Assembly: GCF_002245495.1 (NCBI RefSeq)
Contig: NZ_NQJF01000001.1
Span: 310,001-374,000, forward strand
Direction: 5' to 3'
Length of the DNA stretch: 64,000 nt
Origin: Oceanimonas baumannii
GTDB lineage: Bacteria; Pseudomonadota; Gammaproteobacteria; Enterobacterales; Aeromonadaceae
Below, in pieces: positions 37,644 to 48,230 of the stretch. The notes under the pieces are model-generated. The model was given only the letters and a program-made list of their open reading frames with translations. It had not been told where the DNA came from and ran no database searches. Within the stretch, counting starts at the first letter, position 1. Each line of letters begins with the position of its first letter. Both the position numbers and the translations under genes were made by a program.

Positions 37644-40223
37644 ATGCAAGAGCAATACAACCCCCAGAATATCGAACCCCAGGTGCAACGTCACTGGGAC
37701 GAACAGCAGACCTTCAAGGCCACAGAACAAGCCGGCAAAGACAAGTTTTATTGCCTGTCAATGTTCCCCTACCCTTCTGGTCAGCTACATATGGGGCACG
37801 TCCGTAACTACACCATAGGCGACGTTATTTCCCGCTATCAACGACTTCAGGGCAAAAACGTGCTCCAGCCCATTGGTTGGGACGCCTTTGGTCTGCCCGC
37901 CGAAAACGCCGCCATCAACAACAAGACGGCTCCGGCCCCCTGGACCTACGAAAACATCGACTACATGAAAAACCAGCTCAAGCGATTGGGTTTTGGTTAC
38001 GACTGGAACCGTGAGCTGGCTACCTGCACCCCGGAATATTACCGCTGGGAACAATGGTTTTTCACCAAGCTGTATGAAAAAGGTCTGGTATACAAAAAGA
38101 CCTCTTCCGTTAACTGGTGCCCCAACGATGAAACCGTGCTCGCCAACGAACAGGTCGATGACGGTTGTTGCTGGCGCTGCGACACCCCGGTTGAGCAAAA
38201 AGAAATTCCTCAGTGGTTTATCAAGATCACCGACTACGCCGACGAGCTGCTGCGCGATATCGATGAGCTGGAAGGCTGGCCCGAGCAGGTGAAAACCATG
38301 CAGCGCAACTGGATTGGTCGCAGTGAAGGTGTGACCCTGCGCTTTGATGTGGCCGGCAGCGACGACAGCTTTGAGGTTTACACCACCCGTCCGGACACCC
38401 TGTTTGGCGTGACCTATGTAGGAATTGCAGCCGGCCACCCGCTGGCCGCTAAAGCCGCCGAAAACAATCCGGAGCTGGCTGCCTTTATCGACGACTGCAA
38501 ACACAACAAGGTCGCCGAAGCCGAGATGGCCACCATGGAGAAAAAAGGCATGGCCACCGGCCTGATGGCAGTACACCCGCTGACCGGCAAGCAGGTCCCG
38601 GTGTGGGTCGCCAACTTTGTGCTGATGGACTACGGCTCCGGCGCCGTGATGGCAGTACCCGCCCACGATCAGCGCGACTATGAGTTCGCCGGCAAATATG
38701 GCCTCGACATCGTTCCGGTGATCAAGCCCGCCGATGGCAGCGAGCTGGATGTAAGCAACGACGCTTACACCGAAAAAGGAGTGCTTTTTGACTCCGGTGA
38801 ATTTAACGACATGAACTTTGAGCAGGCGTTTGACGCCATTGCCGCCACTCTGGAAAAGAAAGGCCTCGGCAATAAAACCGTGAACTTCCGCCTGCGTGAC
38901 TGGGGCGTAAGCCGCCAGCGCTACTGGGGTGCACCCATTCCCATGCTCAACCTGGAAGACGGCTCCGTGGTCGGAGCCCCCGAAGACACTCTGCCGGTAG
39001 TGCTGCCGGAAGACGTGGTGATGGATGGCATTCAGAGCCCGATCAAGGCCGATCCGGAATGGGCCAAAACCACTTATAACGGCCAGCCGGCCCTGCGTGA
39101 AACCGACACCTTCGACACCTTTATGGAGTCATCCTGGTATTATGCCCGCTACTGCAGCCCGAACTACGACCAGGGCATGCTTGATGTAGAAAAGGCCAAC
39201 TACTGGCTGCCGGTGGATCAGTACATCGGCGGCATCGAACACGCCTGTATGCACCTGCTGTACGCCCGTTTCTTCCACAAGCTGCTGCGTGACACCGGAC
39301 TGGTCGAATCTGACGAGCCGTTCAAGCGTCTGCTGTGTCAGGGCATGGTTCTGGCCGATGCCTTCTATTATAACGACGACAAAGGTGGCCGGGTCTGGGT
39401 AAGCCCGCTGGACGTGACCGTTGAACGGGACGAAAAAGGCCGGATCAAAAAAGCCGTGGACGCCAAAGGGCGCAAGCTTGTGCACACCGGCATGACCAAG
39501 ATGTCCAAGTCCAAGAACAACGGTATCGATCCCCAGGTCATGGTCGACAAGTACGGTGCCGATACCGTGCGCCTGTTTATGATGTTTGCTTCTCCCGCCG
39601 ACATGACACTGGAGTGGTCCGACTCCGGTGTGGAAGGTGCCCAGCGTTTCCTCAAGAGGGTATGGAAGCTGGTATTTGAGCACCAATCCCACGGCACTGC
39701 ACCTGCACCGGACTTGGCCAGCCTTAATGCCGCCCAGAAGACCCTGCGCCGGGAAGTACACAAAACCATCAGCAAGGTGAGCGATGACATCGGCCGCCGA
39801 CAGACCTTCAACACCGCCATAGCCGCCATTATGGAGCTGCTTAACCATCTGGCAAAAGTGGACATGAGCGATGACCAGAACCGCGCCCTGCTGCAGGAAG
39901 CGCTGGAAGCCGTGGTGGTGATGCTGCACCCGATTGTGCCCCACACCTGCTTTGAGCTGTGGCGCGCCCTGGGCCACAAGGATATCGATCACGCCGCCTG
40001 GCCAGAGGTTGATGCTGATGCCCTGGTGGAAGACGAGAAGCTGGTCGTCGTACAGGTAAACGGCAAGGTGCGTGGCAAGATCACCGTGCCAGCCAATGCC
40101 GATAAGGATGCCGTAGAAGCTGCTGGCAAGGCCGATGAAAACGTGGCTCGCCATCTTGACGGTAAGACGGTGCGCAAGGTTATCTATGTGCCTGGCAAGC
40201 TGCTGAATATCGTGGCGAACTAA
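37644..40223 (+). CDS. leuS: Leucyl-tRNA synthetase
   Basis: 859 residues from ATG 37644 (E. coli 860). Class I signature [16 protein letters not shown] (HMGH as HIGH), CP1 editing domain with the Thr-rich [13 protein letters not shown], the zinc-binding insertion, KMSKS as [13 protein letters not shown], and C-terminal anticodon-binding and tRNA-contact domains. The open frame starts 17 codons earlier, but [18 protein letters not shown] is the family N-terminus. No T-box or leader peptide was found. Confidence 0.98.
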   Translation: MQEQYNPQNIEPQVQRHWDEQQTFKATEQAGKDKFYCLSMFPYPSGQLHMGHVRNYTIGDVISRYQRLQGKNVLQPIGWDAFGLPAENAAINNKTAPAPWTYENIDYMKNQLKRLGFGYDWNRELATCTPEYYRWEQWFFTKLYEKGLVYKKTSSVNWCPNDETVLANEQVDDGCCWRCDTPVEQKEIPQWFIKITDYADELLRDIDELEGWPEQVKTMQRNWIGRSEGVTLRFDVAGSDDSFEVYTTRPDTLFGVTYVGIAAGHPLAAKAAENNPELAAFIDDCKHNKVAEAEMATMEKKGMATGLMAVHPLTGKQVPVWVANFVLMDYGSGAVMAVPAHDQRDYEFAGKYGLDIVPVIKPADGSELDVSNDAYTEKGVLFDSGEFNDMNFEQAFDAIAATLEKKGLGNKTVNFRLRDWGVSRQRYWGAPIPMLNLEDGSVVGAPEDTLPVVLPEDVVMDGIQSPIKADPEWAKTTYNGQPALRETDTFDTFMESSWYYARYCSPNYDQGMLDVEKANYWLPVDQYIGGIEHACMHLLYARFFHKLLRDTGLVESDEPFKRLLCQGMVLADAFYYNDDKGGRVWVSPLDVTVERDEKGRIKKAVDAKGRKLVHTGMTKMSKSKNNGIDPQVMVDKYGADTVRLFMMFASPADMTLEWSDSGVEGAQRFLKRVWKLVFEHQSHGTAPAPDLASLNAAQKTLRREVHKTISKVSDDIGRRQTFNTAIAAIMELLNHLAKVDMSDDQNRALLQEALEAVVVMLHPIVPHTCFELWRALGHKDIDHAAWPEVDADALVEDEKLVVVQVNGKVRGKITVPANADKDAVEAAGKADENVARHLDGKTVRKVIYVPGKLLNIVAN

Positions 40224-40226
40224 CCG

Positions 40227-40268
40227 CCATGGTCGTCACCCCGCCTGCGCGGAGGTGACGACCATGAA
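40227..40268. repeat. Strong palindrome downstream of leuS, REP-like
   Basis: ATGGTCGTCACC, a 12-base centre CCGCCTGCGCGG, GGTGACGACCAT: exact 12-base arms. Similar in sequence to the element near 29997. Confidence 0.7.
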
Positions 40269-40306
40269 AGCGCCGTGACGGTCCCAGAACCGGCACGGCG
40301 CTTTCA
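40265..40306 (+). terminator. Second hairpin after leuS
   Basis: TGAAAGCGCCGTG and CACGGCGCTTTCA, exact 13-base arms around a 16-base centre. The T-run is weak (ATCTGTTTC), so its terminator role is probable, not certain. Confidence 0.6.
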
Positions 40307-40315
40307 TCTGTTTCG

Positions 40316-40336
40316 GCTTATGGCTTAACGCTGTTT
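40316..40336 (+). repeat. Short heptamer array before lptE
   Basis: GCTTATG, GCTTAAC, GCTGTTT, ending directly before the TTAAGGAG ribosome site of lptE. Confidence 0.55.
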
Positions 40337-40349
40337 TTAAGGAGTAGTT

Positions 40350-40835
40350 ATGCTCTCTCGAATCAAGGCCATCGTACTGTTGTCACTGACCCTGATACTG
40401 GCCGGTTGTGGCTTTCAGTTGCGGGGTGGTGAGAATCTGCCGCCGGAGCTGCAGCGACTGGTACTGAACGGGGATGATAAAACCCAGTTTTACCGACTGG
40501 TGTCGGCCCGTCTGCTGCGAGCCGATGTAGTGCTGGTTGAAAACGATGGCGACACTCCCGTCCTGACCATTACCGGGGTCGCTCAGGGCAACACCACTGC
40601 CTCGGTTAAACCATCAGGCGATGCGCTGGAATACGCCATGCGATTTGGCACTCGTTTTACCCTGGACATGCCCGATGAGCCGCGCCAGGTATTTAACGTG
40701 GCCTTTAACCGCAGCTTTCTCGACAAGTCGGCTCAGGCACTGGCGTCCAGCCGGGAACAACAACAACTGCGCGAGCAGATGGAACATGAAGCCGCCGAAC
40801 AGATTGTGCGGCAACTGAGCCGTCTGTCGTTCTGA
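40350..40835 (+). CDS. lptE: LPS-assembly lipoprotein LptE
   Basis: 161 residues. Signal peptide and lipobox (LSLTLILAGCGFQLRGG) place it in the outer membrane, where LptE plugs the LptD barrel and helps export LPS. The N-terminal CGFQLRG after the lipid Cys is a hallmark of the family. Its stop shares a base with the holA start, and the gene sits between leuS and holA as in E. coli. Confidence 0.94.
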   Translation: MLSRIKAIVLLSLTLILAGCGFQLRGGENLPPELQRLVLNGDDKTQFYRLVSARLLRADVVLVENDGDTPVLTITGVAQGNTTASVKPSGDALEYAMRFGTRFTLDMPDEPRQVFNVAFNRSFLDKSAQALASSREQQQLREQMEHEAAEQIVRQLSRLSF

Positions 40836-41857
40836 TGCGTCTTTATCCCGAACAACTGGGCAAACACATAAAAGCAGGGCTGGCGCCCTGCTATTTCGTT
40901 TATGGTGACGAACCTTTACTCAAGCAGGAAGCGCTGGATGAACTACGCCGGGCTGCCCGGGCACAAGGTTTTGATGAACGCCACAAGTTCGACGCCGACG
41001 AGGGCCTTGACTGGGATTCCATTTTCGATGCCAGCCAGAGCCTGAGTTTATTCAGCAGCCGGCAGATCATCGAGCTGGTACTACCGGAGAAACTGGACAG
41101 AACCGCGTCTGACCGGCTCAGAGAGCTGCTGCAACAGTGCCATGCTGATCTGCTGTTACTGATAAGTGGCCCCCGCCTGAATCAGCAACAGCAGAAAACC
41201 GCCTGGTACAAGGCACTGGCAGAAGCCGGGCCGGTGGTACCGGTATTTACCCCTGACGCCCGCCATCTGGCCCGCTGGCTGGAGCTGCGTCTGCGCCGTC
41301 ATCAGCTGTCCGCCGAGCCTGATGCCCTTCACTGGCTGACACTGGCCTTTGAAGGCAACCTGCTGGCCGCTGCCGGCGAGATCGAAAAACTGGCGCTGCT
41401 TGATTTGCCCCAGCCACTGACCCTGGCAGAGCTACAACAACAGGTTCAACCCCATTATCATTTCAATCCCTTTCAACTGCTGGATCCGCTGTTACAAGGC
41501 AAGGTAAAACGAGGCTGCCGCATCCTGCAGCAATTACGCCAGGAAGGGATTGAAGCAGGCATGCTGTGCTACCTGCTGAGCAAAGAGCTTAACACCCTGC
41601 AACAGCTTCAGGCCGCCATGGCAGACGGCCAGTCCTTTCAGCTGGCCGCCGGCAAGCTGCATGTGTGGTCCAGCCGACAGCCATTGATGCAGGCCGCCTT
41701 AAACCGGCTGCGGGGGCCTAAAATAGCCGCGTTATCCCGCATGCTGGCTGCCGCCGATGCCGCCGTGGCTACCTTTGATGACGACAACGCCTGGCGCTGG
41801 CTGCAAGCCCTGTGCGTTGGTTTTCTCGACGATAAAGAACCCGTAATATTGCCATGA
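40835..41857 (+). CDS. holA: DNA polymerase III subunit delta
   Basis: 340 residues; wrench subunit of the clamp loader that opens the beta ring. Recognisable start MRLYPEQLGKHIKAGLAPCYFVYGDEPLLKQEALD; AAA-like fold without a functional P-loop, as is normal for delta. Overlaps nadD by 4 bases. Confidence 0.95.
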   Translation: MRLYPEQLGKHIKAGLAPCYFVYGDEPLLKQEALDELRRAARAQGFDERHKFDADEGLDWDSIFDASQSLSLFSSRQIIELVLPEKLDRTASDRLRELLQQCHADLLLLISGPRLNQQQQKTAWYKALAEAGPVVPVFTPDARHLARWLELRLRRHQLSAEPDALHWLTLAFEGNLLAAAGEIEKLALLDLPQPLTLAELQQQVQPHYHFNPFQLLDPLLQGKVKRGCRILQQLRQEGIEAGMLCYLLSKELNTLQQLQAAMADGQSFQLAAGKLHVWSSRQPLMQAALNRLRGPKIAALSRMLAAADAAVATFDDDNAWRWLQALCVGFLDDKEPVILP

Positions 41858-42504
41858 CTGCACCCATCGGATTACTGGGGGGAACCTTTGACCCCATTCA
41901 TATTGCTCATTTGCGCACCGCCATTCAGGCCAGAGAGCAACTGGGCCTGAGTGAAGTCAGACTGATGCCCAATCATATTCCTCCTCACCGCGCCACCCCC
42001 GACAGCGCTCCGGAGCACCGTCTGGCAATGACCCGGCTGGCGGCGGCGGCAACACCGGGGCTGACAGTGGACCAACGGGAGCTTAACCGAATCACTCCCT
42101 CCTATACGGTAGACACCCTGATTGAGCTGCGTGCCGAGTTGGGCCCCTCTCGGCCACTGTGTTTTATTATGGGCATGGACTCCTTGTGCAGTCTGGATAA
42201 ATGGCACCGTTGGCAGGAACTGCTTGACTACGCCCACCTGGTGGTCAGCCACCGCCCGGGCTGGACGCCCGAACTGAACCCCACCCTGGCCGCTCTGTAT
42301 AACAACCATGGCACACAAGACAGAGAAGCCCTGCACCTGGTTTCCGGCGGCCATATCTTTCTGCTCGATAACCCCGAGCTTGAGGTATCGTCCACCCAGA
42401 TACGGGATTACATCCGGCGTGGGAACAATCCGCAATATTTATTGCCGGATGCGGTGGCGAACTATATTCGACAACAAGGACTCTATAGCGGCAGCATGGT
42501 ATAA
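41854..42504 (+). CDS. nadD: Nicotinate-mononucleotide adenylyltransferase
   Basis: Makes deamido-NAD from NaMN and ATP. 216 residues. The nucleotidyltransferase (H/T)xGH-type motif is in [18 protein letters not shown]; the second signature is [13 protein letters not shown]. Between holA and rsfS as in E. coli. Confidence 0.96.
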   Translation: MTAPIGLLGGTFDPIHIAHLRTAIQAREQLGLSEVRLMPNHIPPHRATPDSAPEHRLAMTRLAAAATPGLTVDQRELNRITPSYTVDTLIELRAELGPSRPLCFIMGMDSLCSLDKWHRWQELLDYAHLVVSHRPGWTPELNPTLAALYNNHGTQDREALHLVSGGHIFLLDNPELEVSSTQIRDYIRRGNNPQYLLPDAVANYIRQQGLYSGSMV

Positions 42505-42536
42505 TTTACGGTTATTTCATTAAGGAGAATTCGCTC

Positions 42537-42881
42537 TTGCAAGACAAAGAAATGTACGACTTCATCGTCGACAAACTGGATGATCTAAAGGCCCGTGACA
42601 TTCGGGTACTGGATGTCACCGATAAATCCACCATCACCGACTGCATGATTATCTGTTCCGGCAACTCCAGCCGCCACGTCAATTCCATTGCCGATCACCT
42701 GGCTACCGAGGCCAAGCATGCCGGTCTGAGCCTGCTGGGTATTGAGGGCCAGGATGCCGGTGAATGGGTGCTGGTTGATCTGGGCGATGCCATTGTGCAC
42801 GTGATGCAGGAAGAAACCCGCGACTTTTATCAGCTGGAAAAACTCTGGGGTGGCAACACCGTCGGAGCCATGGCCGGATGA
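42537..42881 (+). CDS. rsfS: Ribosomal silencing factor RsfS
   Basis: 114 residues from TTG 42537 (AAGGAG, 8-9 bases before). The E. coli gene also begins with TTG in the same alignment position; an in-frame ATG at 42552 is the alternative. Core [23 protein letters not shown] and [18 protein letters not shown] are typical. RsfS binds uL14 and blocks subunit joining in starvation. Overlaps rlmH by 4 bases. Confidence 0.95.
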   Translation: MQDKEMYDFIVDKLDDLKARDIRVLDVTDKSTITDCMIICSGNSSRHVNSIADHLATEAKHAGLSLLGIEGQDAGEWVLVDLGDAIVHVMQEETRDFYQLEKLWGGNTVGAMAG

Positions 42882-43348
42882 AGCTGCAGTTGGTGGCGGT
42901 CGGCACAAAAATGCCGGCCTGGGTAACCACAGGCTTTCAGGAATATCAGCGTCGCTTTCCCCGGGATATGCCGCTGGAACTGATCGAGATTACCGCCGGT
43001 AAGCGAGGCAAAAATGCCGATATTGACCGCATTCTGCATAAAGAAGGCGAACAGATGCTGGCCGCCATCAACAAATCGGCCCGCATTGTGACTCTGGATA
43101 TTCCCGGCAAGCCCTGGACCACGGAGCAACTGGCAGAGCAACTGACTCGCTGGCAACAGGATGGCCGCGATGTCGCCATCCTGATTGGCGGTCCGGAAGG
43201 ACTGGCACCGGCCTGTAAAGCGGCCGCCGAGCAAAGCTGGTCGCTTTCACCCCTGACCTTGCCACACCCCCTGGTAAGGGTTTTGGCTGCGGAAAGCCTC
43301 TACCGAGCCTGGAGCATCAACAACAACCATCCGTACCACCGGGAGTAA
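42878..43348 (+). CDS. rlmH: 23S rRNA (pseudouridine1915-N3)-methyltransferase
   Basis: 156 residues; SPOUT methyltransferase. SAM-binding knot segment [14 protein letters not shown] and the C-terminal catalytic tail [11 protein letters not shown] are diagnostic. Co-translated with rsfS (ATGA overlap) and followed 3 bases later by mrdA. Confidence 0.97.
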   Translation: MKLQLVAVGTKMPAWVTTGFQEYQRRFPRDMPLELIEITAGKRGKNADIDRILHKEGEQMLAAINKSARIVTLDIPGKPWTTEQLAEQLTRWQQDGRDVAILIGGPEGLAPACKAAAEQSWSLSPLTLPHPLVRVLAAESLYRAWSINNNHPYHRE

Positions 43349-43351
43349 ACC

Positions 43352-45241
43352 GTGGCCAGATCCCGGGTAAAAATGCGCGACCATGTCGCCGAGTCTTCTC
43401 TGCACTGGCGGCGTACCCTGGTGTCGTTTATCGCCATTGTCTTGCTGATGGCGGGATTGTTTACCAATCTTTATCACCTGCAGGTCAATGAGCATCAGAG
43501 CTACCAGACCCGCTCCAACGACAACCGCATCAAGGTAGTGCCTATCGCTCCTACCCGGGGGCTGATTTACGACCGGAATGGCGTACTGCTGGCAGAAAAC
43601 CGGCCTATTTACAGCCTGGAAATCACACCGGAAAAGTCCGCCGACCTGGAAGCCACAGTCGATGAGCTGATAGTCCTGCTGAACCTGGATCCGGCACTGA
43701 AAGAACGCTTCTTTCATGATGTGCAGCGTAACCGCCGTTTTAACCCGGTGGTACTGGTCAGTCGCCTGGATGAGGACCAGGTAGCCCGCTTCAGCATTAA
43801 CCAGCACAAATTCCCCGGAGCCTCCATTGAGGCTTACCTGAAGCGCTTTTACCCCTACCGGGATACGTTGACCCACGTGCTGGGCTACATGGCCAAAATT
43901 AACGACCGGGACGTAGAGCGGCTGAAGGAAGACAACAAGCTGGCCAACTACGCCGCCACCAGGGATATCGGCAAGCTGGGGGTTGAGCGCTATTACGAAG
44001 ACTTGCTGCATGGCCATGCCGGCTTTCAGGAAGTCGAAGTCAACAACCGCGGCCGGGTGATCCGCACCCTGCGCTATGAGCCGCCGGTGCCAGGCAGCGA
44101 TATTTACCTGAACCTGGATATCCGACTGCAGCAACAGGCCCAGACATTGCTGGCGGAAAAACGGGGGGCCATTGTGATGATGACGCCTGAAGATGGCCAG
44201 GTACGCGCACTGGTATCCAACCCCAGCTATGATCCCAACCTGTTTGTACACGGCATCAGCAGCCCCGACTACAAAGCGCTGCTGCAAAACCCCGATCGGC
44301 CGCTGATCAACCGTGCCAGCCAGGGCATTTATGCGCCCGCTTCCACGGTGAAACCCATGCTGTCGATCATGGCTCTGAATGAAGGGGCCATCACCCCCTC
44401 AACCCGCTTTTTTGGCGGACCCTATTTCCAGATCCCCAACACCAAGCGTAAATTCCGCGACTGGCGACGCTGGGGCCATGGCTGGATGGACGTCTACAGG
44501 GCCATTGAAATTTCTGCCGATACTTTCTTTTATGACATCGCCTACCGGCTCGGCATTGATACCATGAATGATTACATGACCCGCTTTGGCTTTGGGCAGA
44601 ACTCGGGTATCGATCTGCACGAAGAAGCGACCGGCACCATGCCATCCCGGGACTGGAAACAACGCCGCCACAAGCAGCCCTGGTATCAGGGCGATACCAT
44701 TTCCGTCGGCATCGGCCAGGGTTACTGGACGGCGACACCACTGCAACTGGCCCGGGCCACCTCCATCATGGTGGATCATGGCGATACCGTACATCCACGT
44801 CTGCTGAACGCCATTGTTATCAATAATAAAAAGGTCGAGATGCCGATCAGCCACGGTGAGCCAATCACCCTGAAGCAGGATAATCACTGGAACGTGGCCC
44901 TTACCGGCATGTGGCGCGTCATCAACGGCAAGGAAGGCACGGCACGCCGCGCCTTTGCCAAGACACCCTATGTCGCCGGGGGCAAATCAGGTACCGCCCA
45001 GGTGTTCAGCCTGGCGGAAAACCAGCAATACGACCACAAAAGCCTGCGCGAACACCTGCGCGACAATGCCCTGTTTATCGGGTTTGCGCCCTATGACAAC
45101 CCGGAAGCCGTGGTCTCGGTGGTACTGGAGAACGCCGGCGGCGGCAGCTCTCAGGCCGCCCCTCTGGCCAGGGCCATGCTGGACGCCTTCCTGCTGCCCG
45201 ATACCTCCACTACCGATGAGGAAGTCATCGCCCATGAATAA
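43352..45241 (+). CDS. mrdA: Penicillin-binding protein 2 (elongasome transpeptidase)
   Basis: 629 residues from GTG 43352. One N-terminal membrane anchor (about 25-45), a pedestal domain, and a transpeptidase domain with active Ser in PASTVKPML (about residue 331), SADTFFYD at the SxN position, and KSGTAQVF as KTG. It cross-links peptidoglycan with the glycosyltransferase RodA, whose start overlaps the end of this gene. Class B PBP with no N-terminal glycosyltransferase. Confidence 0.96.
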   Translation: MARSRVKMRDHVAESSLHWRRTLVSFIAIVLLMAGLFTNLYHLQVNEHQSYQTRSNDNRIKVVPIAPTRGLIYDRNGVLLAENRPIYSLEITPEKSADLEATVDELIVLLNLDPALKERFFHDVQRNRRFNPVVLVSRLDEDQVARFSINQHKFPGASIEAYLKRFYPYRDTLTHVLGYMAKINDRDVERLKEDNKLANYAATRDIGKLGVERYYEDLLHGHAGFQEVEVNNRGRVIRTLRYEPPVPGSDIYLNLDIRLQQQAQTLLAEKRGAIVMMTPEDGQVRALVSNPSYDPNLFVHGISSPDYKALLQNPDRPLINRASQGIYAPASTVKPMLSIMALNEGAITPSTRFFGGPYFQIPNTKRKFRDWRRWGHGWMDVYRAIEISADTFFYDIAYRLGIDTMNDYMTRFGFGQNSGIDLHEEATGTMPSRDWKQRRHKQPWYQGDTISVGIGQGYWTATPLQLARATSIMVDHGDTVHPRLLNAIVINNKKVEMPISHGEPITLKQDNHWNVALTGMWRVINGKEGTARRAFAKTPYVAGGKSGTAQVFSLAENQQYDHKSLREHLRDNALFIGFAPYDNPEAVVSVVLENAGGGSSQAAPLARAMLDAFLLPDTSTTDEEVIAHE

Positions 45242-46334
45242 GCACCGTCGCACCCTGGGGGAACGCCTGCATCTGGACTGGCCACTGCTGGCCGGTGTGC
45301 TGCTCTTGCTGTGCTCAAGCCTGGTTATCCTTTACTCCGCCAGCGGTGAGGATCTGCATACGGTTACCCGTCAGTGCATGCACATTGGCTTATCCCTTAC
45401 CGTTATGGTGGTGCTGGCTCAGTTTCCTCCGGGTTTTTATGCCCGCTGGGCACCACCGGTCTTTATTGCCGGGGTCATTTTGCTGGTGCTGGTACTGGTT
45501 GTGGGGGATGTCGGTAAAGGGGCTCAGCGTTGGCTGGAGGTAGGTTCCTTTCGCTTTCAGCCTTCGGAAGCCTTAAAACTGGCCATGCCCATCACCATCG
45601 CCGCCTATATCAGCCGTTATCCTCTACCTCCCAGCCTGCTGCATGTGGGCGTGGCGTTTGCTCTGGTGCTGGTGCCAACCCTGCTGATAGCCAAACAGCC
45701 TGATCTGGGTACCTCTCTGCTGGTGGCCGCATCGGGCTTGTTTGTGATCTTTCTTGCCGGTCTGCCCTGGCGTCTAATCCTGCTGGCACTGGCCGGAATG
45801 GCGGCCTTTTTACCGGCACTCTGGTATTTCCTGATGCACGATTATCAGAAACGACGGGTGCTGACTCTGCTGAACCCCGAAAGCGACCCGCTGGGTGCCG
45901 GATATCATATTATTCAGTCAAAGATTGCCATTGGTTCCGGGGGCATTTGGGGCAAGGGCTGGCTGCACGGCACTCAGTCTCAGCTGGAGTTTTTACCCGA
46001 GCGCCATACCGACTTTATTTTTGCCGTCCTGGCTGAAGAGTTCGGCTTGGTGGGAGTCACGCTGCTGATCCTGTTATATCTGTTTGTGATCGGCCGTGGC
46101 CTGCAGATTTCGGTGCAAGCTCAGGGCGCCTTCCCCCGGTTGCTGGCCGGCGCAGTGACGCTCACCTTTTTCGTGTATGTCTTCGTGAATATCGGCATGG
46201 TCAGCGGCCTCCTGCCGGTCGTGGGGGTTCCGCTGCCACTTATCAGTTATGGCGGTACCTCCATGGTGACACTGATGGCCGGATTTGGCATTCTCATGTC
46301 CGTATGTACTCACAAACGCCTGTTGGCAAAATAA
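45234..46334 (+). CDS. rodA: RodA, SEDS peptidoglycan glycosyltransferase
   Basis: 366 residues from ATG 45234, overlapping mrdA by 8 bases. About ten membrane segments; SEDS signatures are [17 protein letters not shown] and the C-terminal [19 protein letters not shown]. The Asp of KQPDLGTS corresponds to the catalytic residue. The frame is open far upstream inside mrdA, but [19 protein letters not shown] is the proper start. Confidence 0.96.
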   Translation: MNKHRRTLGERLHLDWPLLAGVLLLLCSSLVILYSASGEDLHTVTRQCMHIGLSLTVMVVLAQFPPGFYARWAPPVFIAGVILLVLVLVVGDVGKGAQRWLEVGSFRFQPSEALKLAMPITIAAYISRYPLPPSLLHVGVAFALVLVPTLLIAKQPDLGTSLLVAASGLFVIFLAGLPWRLILLALAGMAAFLPALWYFLMHDYQKRRVLTLLNPESDPLGAGYHIIQSKIAIGSGGIWGKGWLHGTQSQLEFLPERHTDFIFAVLAEEFGLVGVTLLILLYLFVIGRGLQISVQAQGAFPRLLAGAVTLTFFVYVFVNIGMVSGLLPVVGVPLPLISYGGTSMVTLMAGFGILMSVCTHKRLLAK

Positions 46335-46352
46335 CAAACAAGGAACCAAGCA

Positions 46353-47324
46353 ATGCGCCTCGCTCTTCTTTCAGCGGCAGTGTGGTTATCAACGTCTGTG
46401 TCGGCGGCTCCGACCGTCACCGAGCAGCAGCAATGGCTGGAGGAGCTGGCCGGTAAATTTGAGCTGAGTCAGGACGCGCTGAATCAGGCCATTGCCGGAG
46501 CGACCTATCAGCAATCCATTATCGATGCCATGACCCGTCCCGCCGAGGCCAAGCCCTGGCACGATTACCGCCCTATTTTTCTCACCGATAAACGCATTGA
46601 GCAGGGTGTAGCGTTCTGGAAGGAACATGAAGCACTGCTGGCCCGGGCCGAGCAGGAACTGCAGGTACCGGCCCAGATTATCGCTGCCATTATCGGGGTG
46701 GAGACCTACTACGGCTCCCATATGGGAACACACAAAGTACTCGACGCACTCTACACCCTGGGTTTTCACTACCCGCCCCGGGGTACCTTTTTCCGTTCCG
46801 AACTGGGCCATTATCTGAAACTGGCCGAGCAGCAGGAATGGTCTCTGGATGAACAGAAAGGCTCTTATGCCGGCGCCATGGGCATGGGTCAGTTTATCTC
46901 CTCCAGCTACCGGCATTATGCGGTGGACTTTAACGACGACGGCCATATCAACCTGTTTGAAGCCACCGACGCCATCGGCAGCGTGGCCAATTATTTTCAT
47001 GAGCACAAATGGCAGTTTGGTGATCCCGTTGTTCACAAGGCCAGTGTCGCCGACACCGACGCGGCCGATGCCCTGGTCTCTTCCGCTCTGGAACTGAAGC
47101 ACAGCTGGGCCGAGCTGGCCGCGGCAGGCATAACCACCGAGGATGAGCTCGCAGCAGACACACCGGTTAAATTAGTGAAACTCGACGGTGCAGACGGCCC
47201 CGAATATTGGGTGGTACGCCATAACTTTTATGTAATTACCCGTTATAATCGCAGCCCGCTCTATGCCATGGCGGTGTATCAATTGAGTGAAGAGATCAGG
47301 CAGGCCTATGAACAACAACGCTAA
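46353..47324 (+). CDS. mltB: Lytic murein transglycosylase B family
   Basis: 323 residues. Catalytic Glu in AAIIGVETYYGSHMG; also GAMGMGQFISSSYRHYAVDFNDDGHINLF, typical of MltB/SltB. The N-terminus (MRLALLSAAVWLSTSVSAAP) is a cleavable Sec signal without a lipobox Cys, unlike E. coli MltB, so this version should be periplasmic and soluble. Lies between rodA and rlpA as in Vibrio and Pseudomonas relatives. Confidence 0.92.
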   Translation: MRLALLSAAVWLSTSVSAAPTVTEQQQWLEELAGKFELSQDALNQAIAGATYQQSIIDAMTRPAEAKPWHDYRPIFLTDKRIEQGVAFWKEHEALLARAEQELQVPAQIIAAIIGVETYYGSHMGTHKVLDALYTLGFHYPPRGTFFRSELGHYLKLAEQQEWSLDEQKGSYAGAMGMGQFISSSYRHYAVDFNDDGHINLFEATDAIGSVANYFHEHKWQFGDPVVHKASVADTDAADALVSSALELKHSWAELAAAGITTEDELAADTPVKLVKLDGADGPEYWVVRHNFYVITRYNRSPLYAMAVYQLSEEIRQAYEQQR

Positions 47325-48159
47325 CCTTCTGCGGACAAGACTGCTGCTGCCTCTGGCTGCTGCACTGGTGCTGGCAGCCTGCAGCAGCCAGCCCGATGCT
47401 CCCGAACCTTCCGAGCAGGCGCAGGACGACAGTTACGACCGGGAAACTGCCGGCGGCCGTTACTCTCTGCGCCAGGACAAGGCTCCGGGAGAAATGCCAG
47501 ACATGTCTCACGTCAAGGATGCGAAGCCCCGTTTTGAGCCATACAGTCGTCAGGGCAACAAAAACTACAATGTCTGGGGCCAGGACTATGAAGTATGGCG
47601 TGACGTGGAAAACTACCGGGATGAAGGCATGGCATCCTGGTATGGTGCCAAGTTCCACGGCTATCACACCTCAAACGGTGAGGTATATGACATGTATACC
47701 ATGACAGCAGCTCACAAGAACCTGCCGTTACCGTCTTTTGTAAAGGTGACCAACACCGACAACGGCAAGCAGGTCATTGTGCGGGTGAATGACCGCGGGC
47801 CCTTTCACGGTGGCCGCATTATCGATCTGTCTTATGCCGCGGCCTGGAAACTCGGCATGCTGGGCAAGGGCACGGCGCCTGTGAAAGTAGAGCTGATCAA
47901 AACAGTCCCCACCAAAGCAGAAGCGCGCCAGGCTGACAAGGCCGCCGGCCGCCATATTCAGTTGCTGGCCACCCGTTCCGGCGACAAGGCAAGAGCGCTT
48001 GCCGCCCGTCTGAGCAAAGAGTATGGTTTCCCGGCACGGGTAGAACAGCGTTCCGAATGGTATCGTCTGCAGATGGGACCCATTCCAGCCACCCAGACAG
48101 ACAATATTCTTGCCCGTTTGGTTGCTGAAGGATTTGAACAGGCATACCTCCTGAACTAA
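47308..48159 (+). CDS. rlpA: Septal lipoprotein RlpA (lytic transglycosylase-like, SPOR domain)
   Basis: 283 residues from ATG 47308, overlapping mltB by 17 bases. Lipobox LVLAACSS; double-psi beta-barrel (about 110-200) with GMASWYGAKFHGYHTSNGE, the His in MTAAHKNLPLP and the Asp in VRVNDRGPFHGGRIIDLS, the residues required for activity in P. aeruginosa RlpA. A C-terminal SPOR domain (about 210-283) targets denuded septal glycan. Acts after amidases on the same wall that MrdA and RodA build. Confidence 0.94.
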   Translation: MNNNANLLRTRLLLPLAAALVLAACSSQPDAPEPSEQAQDDSYDRETAGGRYSLRQDKAPGEMPDMSHVKDAKPRFEPYSRQGNKNYNVWGQDYEVWRDVENYRDEGMASWYGAKFHGYHTSNGEVYDMYTMTAAHKNLPLPSFVKVTNTDNGKQVIVRVNDRGPFHGGRIIDLSYAAAWKLGMLGKGTAPVKVELIKTVPTKAEARQADKAAGRHIQLLATRSGDKARALAARLSKEYGFPARVEQRSEWYRLQMGPIPATQTDNILARLVAEGFEQAYLLN

Positions 48160-48230
48160 ATAACCCGATTTTCATCTTAAAACGGCAATCAACGCCATTC
48201 ATTATTTAAACAAAAGGTCTGATTTACCTT

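Noticed and set aside
44955-45233. Extended RodA N-terminus inside mrdA
   Set aside because: This part overlaps the essential KTG end of MrdA in another frame; the conserved RodA start is ATG 45234.
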